Source: Opisthocomus hoazin
Lineage: Eukaryota; Chordata; Aves; Opisthocomiformes; Opisthocomidae
Assembly (NCBI RefSeq): GCF_030867145.1
Contig: NC_134414.1
Coordinates: forward strand, 131,886,465-131,950,464
Length of the DNA: 64,000 bases
Direction: 5' to 3'
The position numbers and the translations under genes are program-made. Shown here in pieces: positions 52,101-62,239 of the stretch. The notes below the pieces were generated by a model. That model did not search any database and was not told the origin of the DNA. It worked only from the letters and a program-made list of their open reading frames with translations. The first letter of the stretch is position 1. Each line of letters starts with the position of its first letter.

Positions 52101-52997
52101 GGGGCCCCCGGGCTGCGGGGGCTGCCGGGCCCCGCGGGGCCCAAGGGGGAGGCCGGGCACAAAGGGCTGCCGGGGCTGCCGGGCGTCCCGGGGCTGGCGG
52201 GGCCCAAGGGCGAGCCGGGGCTCCCCGGCGCCCAGGGCCTGCAAGGGCCCTCGGGCATCCCGGGCATCGCGGGGCCCAGCGGCCCCATCGGCCCGCCGGG
52301 GCTGCCCGGGGCGAAGGGCGAGCCCGGCCTGCCCGGCCCACCCGGCTTCCCCGGCGTGGGCAAACCCGGCGCGGCGGGGCTGCAGGGGCCCCCGGGGAAG
52401 CCCGGGGCGCTCGGTCCCCCCGGCCAGCCGGGACTGCAGGGGCCGCCCGGCCCCCCCGGGCCCCCCGGGCCCCCGGTCGTCATCCCGCCCACCCCGCCGG
52501 CCGTGGGACAGTACCTGCCCGAGGTGGGGCCGGGGATCGACGGCCTCAAGCCCCGCTACGGCTACATGGGCAAGAAGGGCAAGGCTGGCGGCGTGGTCTA
52601 CGAGATGCCCGCGTTCACGGCGGAGCTCCTCACCCCCTTCCCCCGCGTCGGGGTGCCCGTCAAGTTCGACAAGCTCCTCTACAACGGCCGGCAGAACTAC
52701 AACCCCCAGACCGGCATCTTCACCTGCGAGATCCCCGGCGTCTACTACTTCGCCTACCACGTCCACTGTAAGGGGGCCAGCGTCTGGGTGGCGTTGTTCA
52801 AGAACAACGAGCCGCTGATGTACACCTACGACGAGTACAAGAAGGGCTTCCTGGACCAGGCGTCGGGCAGCGCCGTCGTCCCGCTGATGCACGGAGACAA
52901 GGTTTACGTGCAGATGCCCTCCGAGCAGGCGGCAGGACTCTATGCCGGGCAGTACGTTCACTCGTCTTTTTCAGGATATTTATTGTATCCCATGTAA
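48887..52997 (+). CDS. COL8A1: Collagen alpha-1(VIII) chain, two coding exons, complete
   Basis: The coding sequence joins 48887..49199 and 51091..52997 (2220 nt, 739 residues; human is 744 from memory). The product is a short-chain, network-forming collagen secreted into basement membranes and vessel walls, where it assembles with COL8A2 or as homotrimers. Residues 1 to about 27 form a hydrophobic signal peptide. The NC2 region follows to about residue 112 and contains the family segment [13 protein letters not shown]. The Gly-X-Y helix runs from about 113 to 566 with eight one-residue imperfections (GLPGLGVP, then seven GxPGxGK- or GVGIP-type breaks). The NC1 C1q-type domain is about 609-739 and ends GYLLYPM. 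The start is the ATG three bases after the acceptor CAG at 48881-48883, giving the expected MAVL start. The donor GT is at 49200 and the split codon 105 (G|AA) restores the frame at the acceptor CAG at 51088-51090. The frame is open throughout. Identity is essentially certain from the family sequence; only upstream non-coding exons are unlocated. Confidence 0.97.
49200..51090 (+). other. COL8A1: COL8A1 intron between the two coding exons
   Basis: This 1,891 bp phase-1 intron begins GTAGGC and ends in a long pyrimidine tract (about 51040-51087) followed by CCCAG. Just before the tract there is a short imperfect ATGGCGGC/ATGGCAGC repeat (about 50958-50985). Open frames run from the intron into the second exon, but they lack collagen character before the acceptor. 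No other gene or clear repeat is seen inside. Confidence 0.9.
51091..52997 (+). other. COL8A1: COL8A1 second coding exon (triple helix and C1q domain)
   Basis: This single large exon encodes residue 105 onward: a short KEMPVRSLR linker, the whole collagenous domain, the Pro-rich hinge [14 protein letters not shown] and the C1q head. C1q landmarks are MPAFTAEL at its start, [21 protein letters not shown], the aromatic-rich [11 protein letters not shown], and FSGYLLYPM at the end. The helix part is extremely G+C rich, with nearly all third positions G or C, in contrast to the AT-rich DNA tens of kilobases upstream. One exon coding the entire helix and NC1 is the known architecture of type VIII and X collagens. 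Confidence 0.96.
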
Positions 52998-53119
52998 AAC
53001 CAAAACCAGGCGCACGCATGCACACACACAAAATCAAAACCTTTCCTCTCTGCTTCAAACTTTTATACCACAAAAGATGCATTTTATGACCGTTTGGGAC
53101 CATCTTGTACAACAAAAAA

Positions 53120-53125
53120 AATAAA
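53120..53125 (+). promoter_or_regulatory. Proximal poly(A) signal AATAAA of COL8A1
   Basis: A canonical AATAAA lies 123 bases after the stop codon inside an A-rich stretch. It could generate a short-UTR transcript. Use relative to the distal site cannot be judged from sequence. Confidence 0.45.
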
Positions 53126-54592
53126 TACAAATTTTAACATTATGCACAGCTAGTTACGAACAAAAAAAAAACAAGGTGTGGTGAACACATGTGCAGGTGT
53201 GCACCAGGCTCATACACAGTTGTTCTGCGCCCGAGGGGGACGTATTAGCTGTACGTTATATATTTCCGTGATGCCATGCTTATTGCGTTTCATTCACAGT
53301 AATTCAGCGCTAAGGTCCAAAGCGGCGTACGCCGCTCACTCCTGCTGCGTGTTTGACTGTTGCATTGATCACAGCTACGAGACGAAAATCAGTGACTTCA
53401 ACCAGAGTAGCTCTGTCTCGAATCACACGGAAAAATCTGAGTGGCTTTTTGTTTGTTGGCGTGGGGGTTTTTCTGTTTTTTATACAGCAGGTCTGCCTGG
53501 CAAGCAAAGGCTCTCTTCGCTGGAGACCTTTATTTCCCTCCCCACCCATAGAAAATATTCCTGCAGGCATGGGTTTTTCCCTGAACAATTTATTTATGGT
53601 GGAAAAGGAGTACTGATGGCGGAACCGTTCCCTGCGAGCCTTCTCCAGCAGTGCGGCGGGCGCTGGGTTCACCTCCAGACGCCGCAGCACTGGAGAAGCC
53701 TCCACCTGCGCTTGCGTGGTTGAAGCAGACGAGGTAGACGGGAGACAGAACTGCAGGGGTCCCCGCTGGCTCTGCGCCACGCGATGGAGACGCCCTGCCC
53801 AACGGCGGGCGACGCAGCGGGGCCCCGCAGATTCGCTGCCATTTCCGTGCTCGTGCACAGAACCCGCGCCCGTCTGGCTTGTCAGGAGAGACGCCTGTGC
53901 CGCCACTCAGCAGAAATTACACCTGTTTGCTCTTCGCTGACCAGGCGAAGCAGAAGTAACTCTGCTAATTAACTAATTTGTTGTTTGAGATCAGGCGATA
54001 GCTTTACCAGCGTTACTGATCATGCAAATTTATCCGAGAACTTCATTTTGTACACAAGCCGGTTTCTAACCCTTATTTATGTGTTACCAGTTGTGGAGGA
54101 GAACCTGCAGGCCTCAATCTTTCCTGCACGTGAGGAAAGCGACTTCTCTGCGAGAGCTGTCTGCTCACCAACGGTGCTAATCCCGCCTCCCGAAGGGCAG
54201 CGCACGCGGCTGTGTCTCCCTGCACAGGGCTGCACATCTCGCACTGTTACGCTAGGTGGGAGAGTTAAACGCTCGCCACTTCCTCGATGCCTTTAGCTAA
54301 CGCTACCGCTTATGATTCAAAAATGAACTAGATTTTTCATGCAGAACTAAGATTGGATTTAACTGGCATTACCATTATTTAAATGCAGAGTTTAATGCAG
54401 TCTAACATTGACTAAGGACTCCAGTGATATAATGTGGTGCTTTATCTCAGAAATTTTACGGAACGGTGGCAGGAACGGACGGACAGTTTACCAGGCATTG
54501 GTGACTTCGGTGTGTTCCCAGAATATATGAGATATGTCAAAAGCAAATAATTTTGTATTTAAAATTTTTGTACTGATTTGAAAAAATATCTT

Positions 54593-54598
54593 ATTAAA
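54593..54598 (+). promoter_or_regulatory. Distal poly(A) signal ATTAAA of COL8A1
   Basis: ATTAAA, the commonest variant signal, sits in a U-rich context and is followed within 10 bases by a genomic A run and then TTGTCTT. The genomic A run also means oligo-dT internal priming could mimic a transcript end here. Confidence 0.4.
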
Positions 54599-54619
54599 TA
54601 TCTTAAAAAAAAAAAAAAA

Positions 54620-57600
54620 TCTTGTCTTCATTCAGCAGAACCATTGGAACATTCAACCCGACAAATTCCTATTCCAGATCACGAGGACGCTCTGAAACCG
54701 CCAACAACCTGATACAAAAAAACCTCATGATCCCTTCCCTCCAGTTCCCCTCTCCCGGCAGAACCTGCCCCATGCTCCGGGGGAGCGCGGCTGGGCTGGG
54801 GGACAGTGGCACGGGAGGGGCTCCCGCAGGGATGGCGCCCGCACAGTGCGAGCCAAGGCGGGAGCACGGCTTCGGGAGGCACCGGGGCAAGCCGGGAAAC
54901 GGGGCGTCTCAGAGGCGATGCGAAGGGCTTGCGCTCGCCTGAAAAGCCAGAGCCGGCTGCCCAGGCTGGAGACGCGTGCCCTGTCCCCGGCTCTTCCCGG
55001 GGTCTGAAAACAGCTCTTCCCAGTCCGCTCCCTCCCCGTTTATTCGCCTGCAGCGAAAACTTGGTGTGAAAGCGGCAACGCCTTTGTCACTGATCTACGT
55101 CGCTGCTCGGCTGTGGCTCCGCTGCGGGGAGTAACTGATAACCCATGGCGCGGCTCCCCGATCTCACCTCAAAGACTGACGCCTCCTCCACGCCAGCCAA
55201 CTCCGAAACTGTCCATACTAGCACGAGTGCCCCCAACACCCACTTGTGCCAGGCAGCCGTTTTCTCAGTCTCCCTCCCACGCCCTGGAGCTGCCGGCTAA
55301 GCAGCTCCCCGCTCCTCATTGCAATCAGCGTCTCTCTCTTTCTATCTAAAGTCTTTTGTCACACACCATCTTCTCGGTTAAACCTCTTATTTTAGCATTT
55401 CCCTGAAGGTCCCCAAAAAGACAGGCAAGATTAAAAAATCATGAAAAATTAAAATCAGGAGGATGCTGCTCTTGATCTTAACCCACAAAACCCTTGTCCC
55501 GGCCATGCTTTTACTCCACCTGGAGCGCGATCTCCGCCCGCAGTACAGCTCAGTTTCCCTAGGCGCAAAAATTTCCAGCTCTGTTTGCTCTACTAATCCC
55601 CAAAGTTTGTTCTGAAACTTGATGCCGCACCTGACAACACCGTGTGTACTTTACACAGCATTAATTATGGGGCTGGGCTCGCACATCCGTGCACAGAGAG
55701 CACCGACCTTGCAAAAATAAGCCTGAGGGCACCGTCTTTAACACAATTTATTCACAGGAAAATAACCTCTTTCCATTTGTAGCATCCAACATTTCACTTG
55801 AAACAGCCATGAGAAGGGTCTTCAAAATAGCGCTGGCACCTTAAAGACATGTAAAACTTAAGACAAATGGCAAATAAGTATTTATTGATACCAAAACCAG
55901 ATACTGAGCTTTGTATATTCTTAAAAATCAGACTCCACTTCAAAGTTAAGGTATTTATACCACCTCCAAGGGCACTGTTCCAAACGAAAGCGTGCCGTAG
56001 GAAACCAGAGGCACCACACAGCAATCATCAAACACCAAAGCTGCGATTCTGTATTATGATCACCAATACAGCTGCGGAAATGTCCTTTAGTAGTATCTTT
56101 TAGGCACTCTCAGATTCATACTTGGCGCAATAGTTTGTGACCTTCCTTCTCAAGCCCTGTCTCCGTACTTCCCTTAATTATTACAGCAGAGGAAAAAATA
56201 CTTTCCTGACAGAAAATAAGCAAAAAAAAACCCCTAAAGGTCTGAGCCAAACAGAGCTTTCAGCTGACGCGCATCATCCTGCCCGGTTTGTGCGTACTTG
56301 GGCACCGCCGAGCTGGGCCCTTCAGACGGTGCAGCAGAGCGGAGTCGCAGGTACAATGCAGGAGCACCGTTGCTGTAAGGTGCTGCTGTCCTGAAGTTCA
56401 GCGGCTGCCGGAGAACAGGGCAGAGGAAGAAGGGACGAGACCATCTGACTTCGCAATCGATACAGGAAGCAAACTGGGTACCTACGTAGTTGCACCGTTA
56501 CCAGACAGGGAAATAAAGCTGGCAGCACCCTGGGATTCAAAACTGGCAGCTTTGCTGCTGATAAATGTGATTAAAAAACCTGGGTAGCTTTTAAAGGGGA
56601 AGCTTCAGTGCAGAGATTTTACTTTCAGGAATGGCAAAAATAGAAAGAGAAAACCCCAGTAGCAGCTCACTCTCAGAAAAGATCCAAGTATTTGGAGTCA
56701 GCATTGTTGCTTCTTTCAGAAAGTCCCAAGGCAAGGCCTCGGCACTGCGAAACGCCTGTGGAAACGCGTGCCCGGGCGGAACAGACACTGTGACCCGCGG
56801 GCACTGCTGAGACCCCCACTACGTGTAGGTGGTCTTGCCTGCATGAAAACGTGATGCCTGTCCTCCAGGCAGAGCAACAGAAATGACTGCATGAAGCAGG
56901 TGATGAAGCAGGGCTGTTGCATGCAGAATCCTGCCAAAATATCTAGCGGGGGGGGAGGGGAATCCATCACTTGGGTCACCAATTATTATTGAAGAGAAAA
57001 GCTACTGGCCTGCGAGCTGTGCTTTCAAAAAAACCCAGTTCCCAGTGGTTTATTACTGGTACCAGTTCCTGGCTCGTTCCCAAGTGAGCAGGGTCTGGCT
57101 CTGCATGTTGCTCAGTCATCCTGGGACAGCAACCTTGGCACATGCGGACTCGACATCCCTGCAGGAGCACAGAAGTGGGGGGAAAAATAACCCTGGGACT
57201 ACTGCTTAATTTCAAAATTCAGTCACACAAATGGGGGGGCTTATTAAGGTGAAGTAAAAAAGAGCAGCTGGTAAGGATAAATGCTGATAGACAGCATATT
57301 AAATGCATTGAGAATACCAACCTTTATAAAAAAAAAAAAATCTATAGGGAGGCAAAAGCTGATGTAGTAAAAAAAAAATAAAGGAGTCTATTTTAAGTAA
57401 AAGAGGTTGGGGGGACACCATTTGCTTGCCCTGTGAAGCCTTTTTTCCAGTTATTTTGGGAGGATACTAACTATAGCAGAACAAAATCCCCAAAAAGCAG
57501 AAAACCTCCTAGGAAAATTAGGAGAAGGAACCAGTTTAGATCTCCTGCCACTGGGGACAAGGATGGAGCAGCAGAGGGAAGCAGCCTGCACCATCACAAG

Positions 57601-58602
57601 AACCAGGCACTGTGGGGAGAAGGCACATACAACCACTCAACGGGAAAAAAATCCTCTCGGTCCGCGTACTGCACGACGTTACACGGATGCGGCCGATCTG
57701 TGACGGCAGCCCAGGGGAGAGTGGGGAGGCCGGATCTGGGGGCGGCCGCAGGCTTCGAGGGGGAAGGAAGGGGCAGCCCTCCGCTCCTGCCTGGCGCTGC
57801 TCGCGGCAGTCTGAGATCTGCCATGGGCTTCGACGCAAAGAGAGCTCAGACAACACCGCGCCCTTCGCAGGAAGCCTCACACCTCAGCATCGCTTCCATG
57901 CGGAATTGCTGTTGTCAGCAGTCCAAACCACCGCAGGTCTGGGGCTGCAGGGTCACACACAAACCTTTTTAATTAACAGAAATAATCCCAAGAAATCAAT
58001 GCTCATAGACACAAAGGCAGTAGTGTCACTGTTTTCCGATGCAAACCCCCACCTGTCTGCATTCAGATTTTTAAGCAAAGATCTCCTCAAAGCCTTGGAC
58101 ACTGCAAAGAAGAAAACGCAGATCTGAGTAAGAGCCCTTCTGCCACCTGGTGAAGAAATTCTGGTTTCCTCCATCCCACCACCAGAGTCGCCCTCTCCGG
58201 TGCCCAGGACCTCCCACGCTCCCCCTCCTCTGGGCTCTCGCCCCCCACCCTGACACGGGGCCACCCCCGCAGCATCACGGCCCAAGGGACACACGTCCAG
58301 GTGGCAGGACACGGTGGCACAGCCTGTCCCTTGCTGGGACATGCCTGGGCCCTTCCCCGGCCCCCGCCGCAGGCTTTTAGGACATCCCGAGTTATTTCGG
58401 ATACGCCAAATTTGCTTGAAATGGACCAAAGCTCGGGAGTCGTTAGGTGAAAACGCCAGCCTGCTCCCCCTCGGCTGTGGCTCCCTCCAAACGACGCTGC
58501 CCTCGCTAATTCCCAAATGGCCGAGCTGAGGACCCGAAGAGGGAGATGAGAACTATGGGAAGGCGGGGGTTTTTAAATACCTATCGCACTCCGTAAGAGA
58601 AA
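54620..58602. other. Intergenic region between COL8A1 and ST3GAL6
   Basis: GC-rich patches (54.75-55.3, 57.54-57.96 with a GCGGCCGC site near 57742, and 58.14-58.51 kb) alternate with A-rich sequence (57.3-57.4 kb). Open frames up to 187 codons here are compositional and match nothing. No gene such as DCBLD2 was found. Confidence 0.5.
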
Positions 58603-58664
58603 CAGTTGGACTAGATGACCCACTGAGGTCCCTTCCAACCCCTAACGTTCTGTGATTATGTGAA
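58603..58664 (+). mobile_element. CR1 3'-terminal stub
   Basis: The stub is 62 bases: AGTTGGACTAGATGACCCAC, GAGGTCCCTTCCAACCCCTA and TTCTGTGATTATGTG. This is the same 3' tail type as the 42.9 kb copy, which differs by only a few bases across the shared part. It lies between COL8A1 and ST3GAL6, antisense to ST3GAL6. Confidence 0.85.
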
Positions 58665-58839
58665 AAAAGAAAGGATGACTCTGGTCACTTCAATGCTTAC
58701 TCTTCTACATTGCTGCAGCAAAAAAAAAACAGCTGTAGAGTGCTCCTGTAATCCTCAGCTTCTCAGAACACCGATACTGTGCTCTTAACCTGCTAGAGGC
58801 TTGTATTCATCTTGTAATTGCTTGCACTGCTCCAAAACG

Positions 58840-60332
58840 TATTAAAACTCTCTACATAATTTTATTAAAAAGCAGCAAAAGTTTTTCTACCAACTTTAAA
58901 GACTTTTTTTTTTTTTTGAAGTGGACTTCTTTGTGCTTTCTTTAGGTGTGGTCAAGATTACCACAAGATCTTCAACCAAATCTGCCACAATTTAAAAAAA
59001 ACCTATATATACACATCCTATGAGAGAATTGGAAGAGCACATTATTCTTCTTTTGACAGTTGTCAAGGGCATCCCCAGGCAGATTTAACTTTTTCAGCAC
59101 GCTCGTCCGAGACAAACCAATACAGGAAACAAATGTCCCATTAAATGTTTCAGTTAAAACCCCGAGTAAGTTGCCACCTCCAAATGATTTAGTTCAGCCA
59201 CACCCTTGAAACCTAAATGTCAAGACAGGAGAGGTGAACAGAAGCCAGATGCTAATTCAGCTGAGGTACATCTTGGATCTTCCCTAGCACACTCTGCTGC
59301 CAAACAGGGGAACGTTCACTGCTCGCATTGATGCACTGCAGAGGTGGCAACGCATTACAGCTGCTGAGAAAGGAAACTGTGCTGGTTTGGGAAAAACCAC
59401 CCTGACTCTTGGGAAGCAAAGAGAAAGATACACGAGCTCCTGTCCTGGGGATCTAGGAATCCAGCAAGCACTGGCTCTAAATTTAAACTCGGGCACAAAC
59501 ATCTCTGCCCCGGCTCACATTTCTGTTGTGGTCTGGGGGAGGCGGCTGACAGGCAGGCAGCTAGGACAACTCTTCAGTCTTCACATACTCCCCCTTCTAA
59601 GTCAAGTCATCAACCATAAAATTTACTGGACACCCAGCACGGGGAGGATGGTTTTCCATAAACTGGGTACGACACCAGCTTTGTCAATACCGACATCTCC
59701 ACAAATCAGGCCAAAGGGTCCTCACCTTCGGCAAAGGCAGACAGCAGTTCAGAGCCCACGGCCAGCGCAAAAGCTGTGGCGTCTCTGTTGAAGATGGCCG
59801 GCCCCTCCTCAGGGGCAGGCCAAAGCCTGTGCACGCTGTACGTTCCCCCTTCTCCCAAAGACACTGTAATGATTTATAGGCATCCTTTTAAAGCCTCTTT
59901 CATACTACAAGACAGACATTCAAGACTTTACACCCATCTACTAATTAAACACTGGTCGTCTCAGTCTCTTGACAGTGTAACTCTTTTAGAGGAGATCATC
60001 AGAAACAAAAGTATTCCAGAGAAGTAATCATTTGGAAAGAGTTCTTGTTGATAAATAAGTGATGTGCATCACATTTTTATATATCCCTGATACTTTCAGC
60101 TGAAAGTTTCATGGTTTTCCCACTGTTAAATAGCTTCACAGAAATTCAGTTAACTCTGTTTGCAATAGTCCATTTCCCTCAGGCTCAGAAGAAGCTTCTG
60201 CCTTGGTGAGGTTTCTGTGCTCCTTTTAAACAGTAAACAGTTATGCTGCACCTAAAAAATAAACGTGTCATACAAAAAATAAAAATTTTTCAAATCTTGC
60301 AAATAGTGTTCATCGTATTTTCCATTCAGCTT
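58840..60332 (-). other. ST3GAL6: Putative ST3GAL6 3' UTR
   Basis: Sequence from the TGA to just past the only minus-strand AATAAA that I found before the CR1 fragment at 58.6 kb (plus-strand TTTATT at 58862-58867). This would give a UTR of about 1.5 kb. On the minus strand an A run (plus-strand T run, about 58904-58918) lies upstream of the signal and a U-rich region lies downstream. No coding sequence is seen. The end is inferred. Confidence 0.45.
58862..58867 (-). promoter_or_regulatory. Candidate poly(A) signal AATAAA of ST3GAL6
   Basis: AATAAA on the minus strand in the context TTTTAATAAAATT, followed by U-rich sequence. By eye it is the only canonical signal within about 1.5 kb after the stop codon. 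Confidence 0.45.
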
Positions 60333-60413
60333 TCACGTCAAATTGACCACAAAGTTCTTGTCTATAAGCTTCTTCAAAAATTTCTGCTCAGCGTTGATGT
60401 TGTGGTATTCATT
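60333..60413 (-). other. ST3GAL6: ST3GAL6 terminal coding exon (motif VS, stop)
   Basis: This 81-base exon encodes 26 residues plus TGA. It starts [10 protein letters not shown] just after CTCTCTAG and ends KNFVVNLT. The His and Glu of motif VS (H-x4-E; the His is the proposed catalytic base of GT29 enzymes) lie here. It is too short to appear as an ORF and was found by searching the minus strand for the expected C-terminus. It ends two residues earlier than my memory of the human protein (…NLTQD). Confidence 0.88.
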
Positions 60414-62239
60414 CTAGAGAGATGTGAGGGAATAATAAAAAAAATTAAATTCAAGTTATTACCAGAAGCATCACTTCTTTGTTCATTCCTGTGATACTTG
60501 GAAGATGTTAAGATTAGGAAAGCTCTGGGGAAAAGACTTCTTTGAGCAAAGGCTGTAGCACAGTCCCCAAGAAAACAGGTGAGTGACCATCGCTGAAAAC
60601 TAGGTTAGATTTTCCATTAGGACACAAACCAAAATGAACCATCCTTCAGTGGCAACAACGGGCAAGACGTGGTCTCACAGAAGCCCTTCCATTACTAATG
60701 CTCCCAACTCCTCCCTGTGCCCGGCGGGAACGGCTGCATGACCACATTTACAGCACCAGCAGTCAGAAAACGACTAATTCTCAAAGCTCAGTGCAGGCTC
60801 TTGAAAAGCGCCCATCAGGCGTTTGTAAGTCAGATGCGTCCTGCCAGTCAAGTTTCAGCGAGCCAAAACCAACTCATCTTCTGTGCTGTATCCAGATCCT
60901 GGATGCACCAGGGACCACTGAGGTTAGCGGAGGACAGCACAAGGGAAGTAAGTTTACTGACAATCTTAGACACTGAATCCAGTAAAACTCATATAATACA
61001 AATACTGCATAAAAGACCATACGTAGATAGTATCATATTTAAAACTTAACGCCACTAAAGAATTATGATATGGTTTTTGTTTAGTTGTTTGGGTTTTAAA
61101 GTTTTCAGAGTTAGGAAACTTATGGATGTCTATTCAACTAGTGATCGACCTTCCCCAAGCCTGGCATACATTGCATGAAAAGCACCTGCGGAGAGGAGCC
61201 TCAAAATGAAGGGAGAGTTCAGTGCCAGAGGAAAATTATCTCAGAGCAGCAGGCAACTAGGAGTCCTCAGAGACATGAGAGGCTCCTATGGGCACTGCTC
61301 CCATCCTTCCTCTTCAGGAAAGGGAGGAGGAGAGAAAATTGACCCCACATGCACCTGGAACAGAAAACCGTCCACATGGAGGTAAAGGGCTGAGACAGAG
61401 CTGCTCACAGTACAGAGACATAAACGAGAACAGAGGCATGGCCGCAGCACTGCAGGAGAGAGAAGGCGGCGTCCCTGATGTCTGCCACCCTCCTGCTGCT
61501 CCCTCCCCTGGCGAGCTGTGGCTTCCCCCTCCTGCAAGCAGTTTCTTCTCTCCCTACGCCCCTCTGAGAGCCACTTTCCTCTTCTGCTTTCAATTTCTGA
61601 CATTCAGTTCTCTTCCTAGCTGCAAGTCTGTAGGTCTTAACTCCTTCCATTTCCCTTTGCTCTTCGTTCTCTTTTTTAAGAAGTTTGGCAATTATGACAA
61701 ACTGTGCAAGTAGGTGTCAAGGCAAAAGAGAAAAAGACAGAAGCAACGCTACTCATGTGCTGACAGCGGGAGCATCTATGCCTCCACGAACTACAGCTGC
61801 GTGGCCGAAGGGTAACGCCAGTAAAGCAAAGCAGAACATACAGATGGATGTATCTCACGCAGACGTTGCAGAATATGGTGTAGCACGAGGGACACACATA
61901 TCGTTTTCCACATTCTTCAGAAACAAAAGCAGAGATGAAGAGATTCAAGCAACGTTAACCCATGAGGAGCTGAACTAGGAGAAGATGGGAAGCCTTTCCG
62001 AGCTGCCGTCCACACTTCTACCTGTACTGAATTATCCTTCCCAGCCACCAGCTGTATTTCTCTCAGCATAAGCAAGCGCTTGTTACCTGCATCATCTGAG
62101 ACATCGTGTCGTTGCCGTAGTAGTGCAAAGAACTGTTCCTGTCAGTGAAGTCGTACTTGAAGCCTGCCAGGTGAACTTCATGGCATATGTGAAATGCGAG
62201 AGTAATGGCAATTAGACCCGTTGTCGGATGCTTGGGTTT
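60333..62239 (-). CDS. ST3GAL6: ST3GAL6 3' part: last two coding exons (partial gene)
   Basis: On the minus strand, exon 62239..62087 joins in phase 0 to 60413..60333. Together they encode the C-terminal 77 residues of a Golgi type II membrane sialyltransferase that adds alpha-2,3-linked sialic acid to galactose on type 2 lactosamine. Sialylmotif S is [20 protein letters not shown], with its conserved Cys. Motif III is LHYYGN. Motif VS is the H-x4-E in YHNINAEQ. Acceptors are TTTCAG and TCTCTAG; the donor is GTAACA. The phrases [14 protein letters not shown] and the C-terminal KNF-VVNLT end match ST3GAL6 rather than ST3GAL4 as I remember them. Sequons are visible at NSS, NDT and the terminal NLT. 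Upstream exons with motif L, the stem and the membrane anchor lie beyond position 64000. The gene runs convergent to COL8A1. Confidence 0.9.
60414..62086 (-). other. ST3GAL6: Last ST3GAL6 intron
   Basis: This is a 1,673 bp phase-0 intron with GT..AG ends on the minus strand. Several short open frames occur on both strands (for example around 61.29-61.71 kb), but none resembles a known protein. No clear repeat is seen. Confidence 0.85.
62087..62239 (-). other. ST3GAL6: ST3GAL6 penultimate coding exon (motifs S and III)
   Basis: The exon is 153 bases (51 codons), starting KPKHPTTG and ending MSQMMQ. It is flanked by acceptor TTTCAG (AG = plus-strand 62240-62241) and donor GT (62085-62086). It carries the CMP-sialic acid and acceptor-binding S motif and the motif III HYY. 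An ORF runs through both splice sites; the residues outside the exon do not resemble the family. Confidence 0.9.

Larger units (their letters stand above)
52998..54605 (+). other. COL8A1: COL8A1 3' untranslated region (inferred end)
   Basis: Directly after the TAA stop there is non-coding sequence with two candidate poly(A) signals: AATAAA at 53120-53125, which would give a short UTR of about 150 bases, and ATTAAA at 54593-54598, which is followed by a run of A at 54605-54619. The second gives a UTR of about 1.6 kb, closer to the long UTR known for mammalian COL8A1. Sequence between the two signals has no recognisable repeat or gene. The endpoint is an inference. Confidence 0.55.

Noticed and set aside
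51171..52961. 596-codon and similar long minus-strand or off-frame open frames within COL8A1
   Set aside because: They follow from Gly-Pro codon complementarity and lack of AT-rich stop codons in very GC-rich DNA; no C1q, collagen start or other domain fits them.
57433..58516. 171-187 codon frames between COL8A1 and ST3GAL6, considered as a small gene
   Set aside because: Frames overlap on both strands in GC-rich DNA and show no similarity to known proteins, including DCBLD2.
61676..61948. Cys-rich minus-strand frame in the ST3GAL6 intron, considered as a zinc-finger fragment
   Set aside because: Cysteine spacing fits no finger class, and it lies inside a well-defined GT..AG intron.
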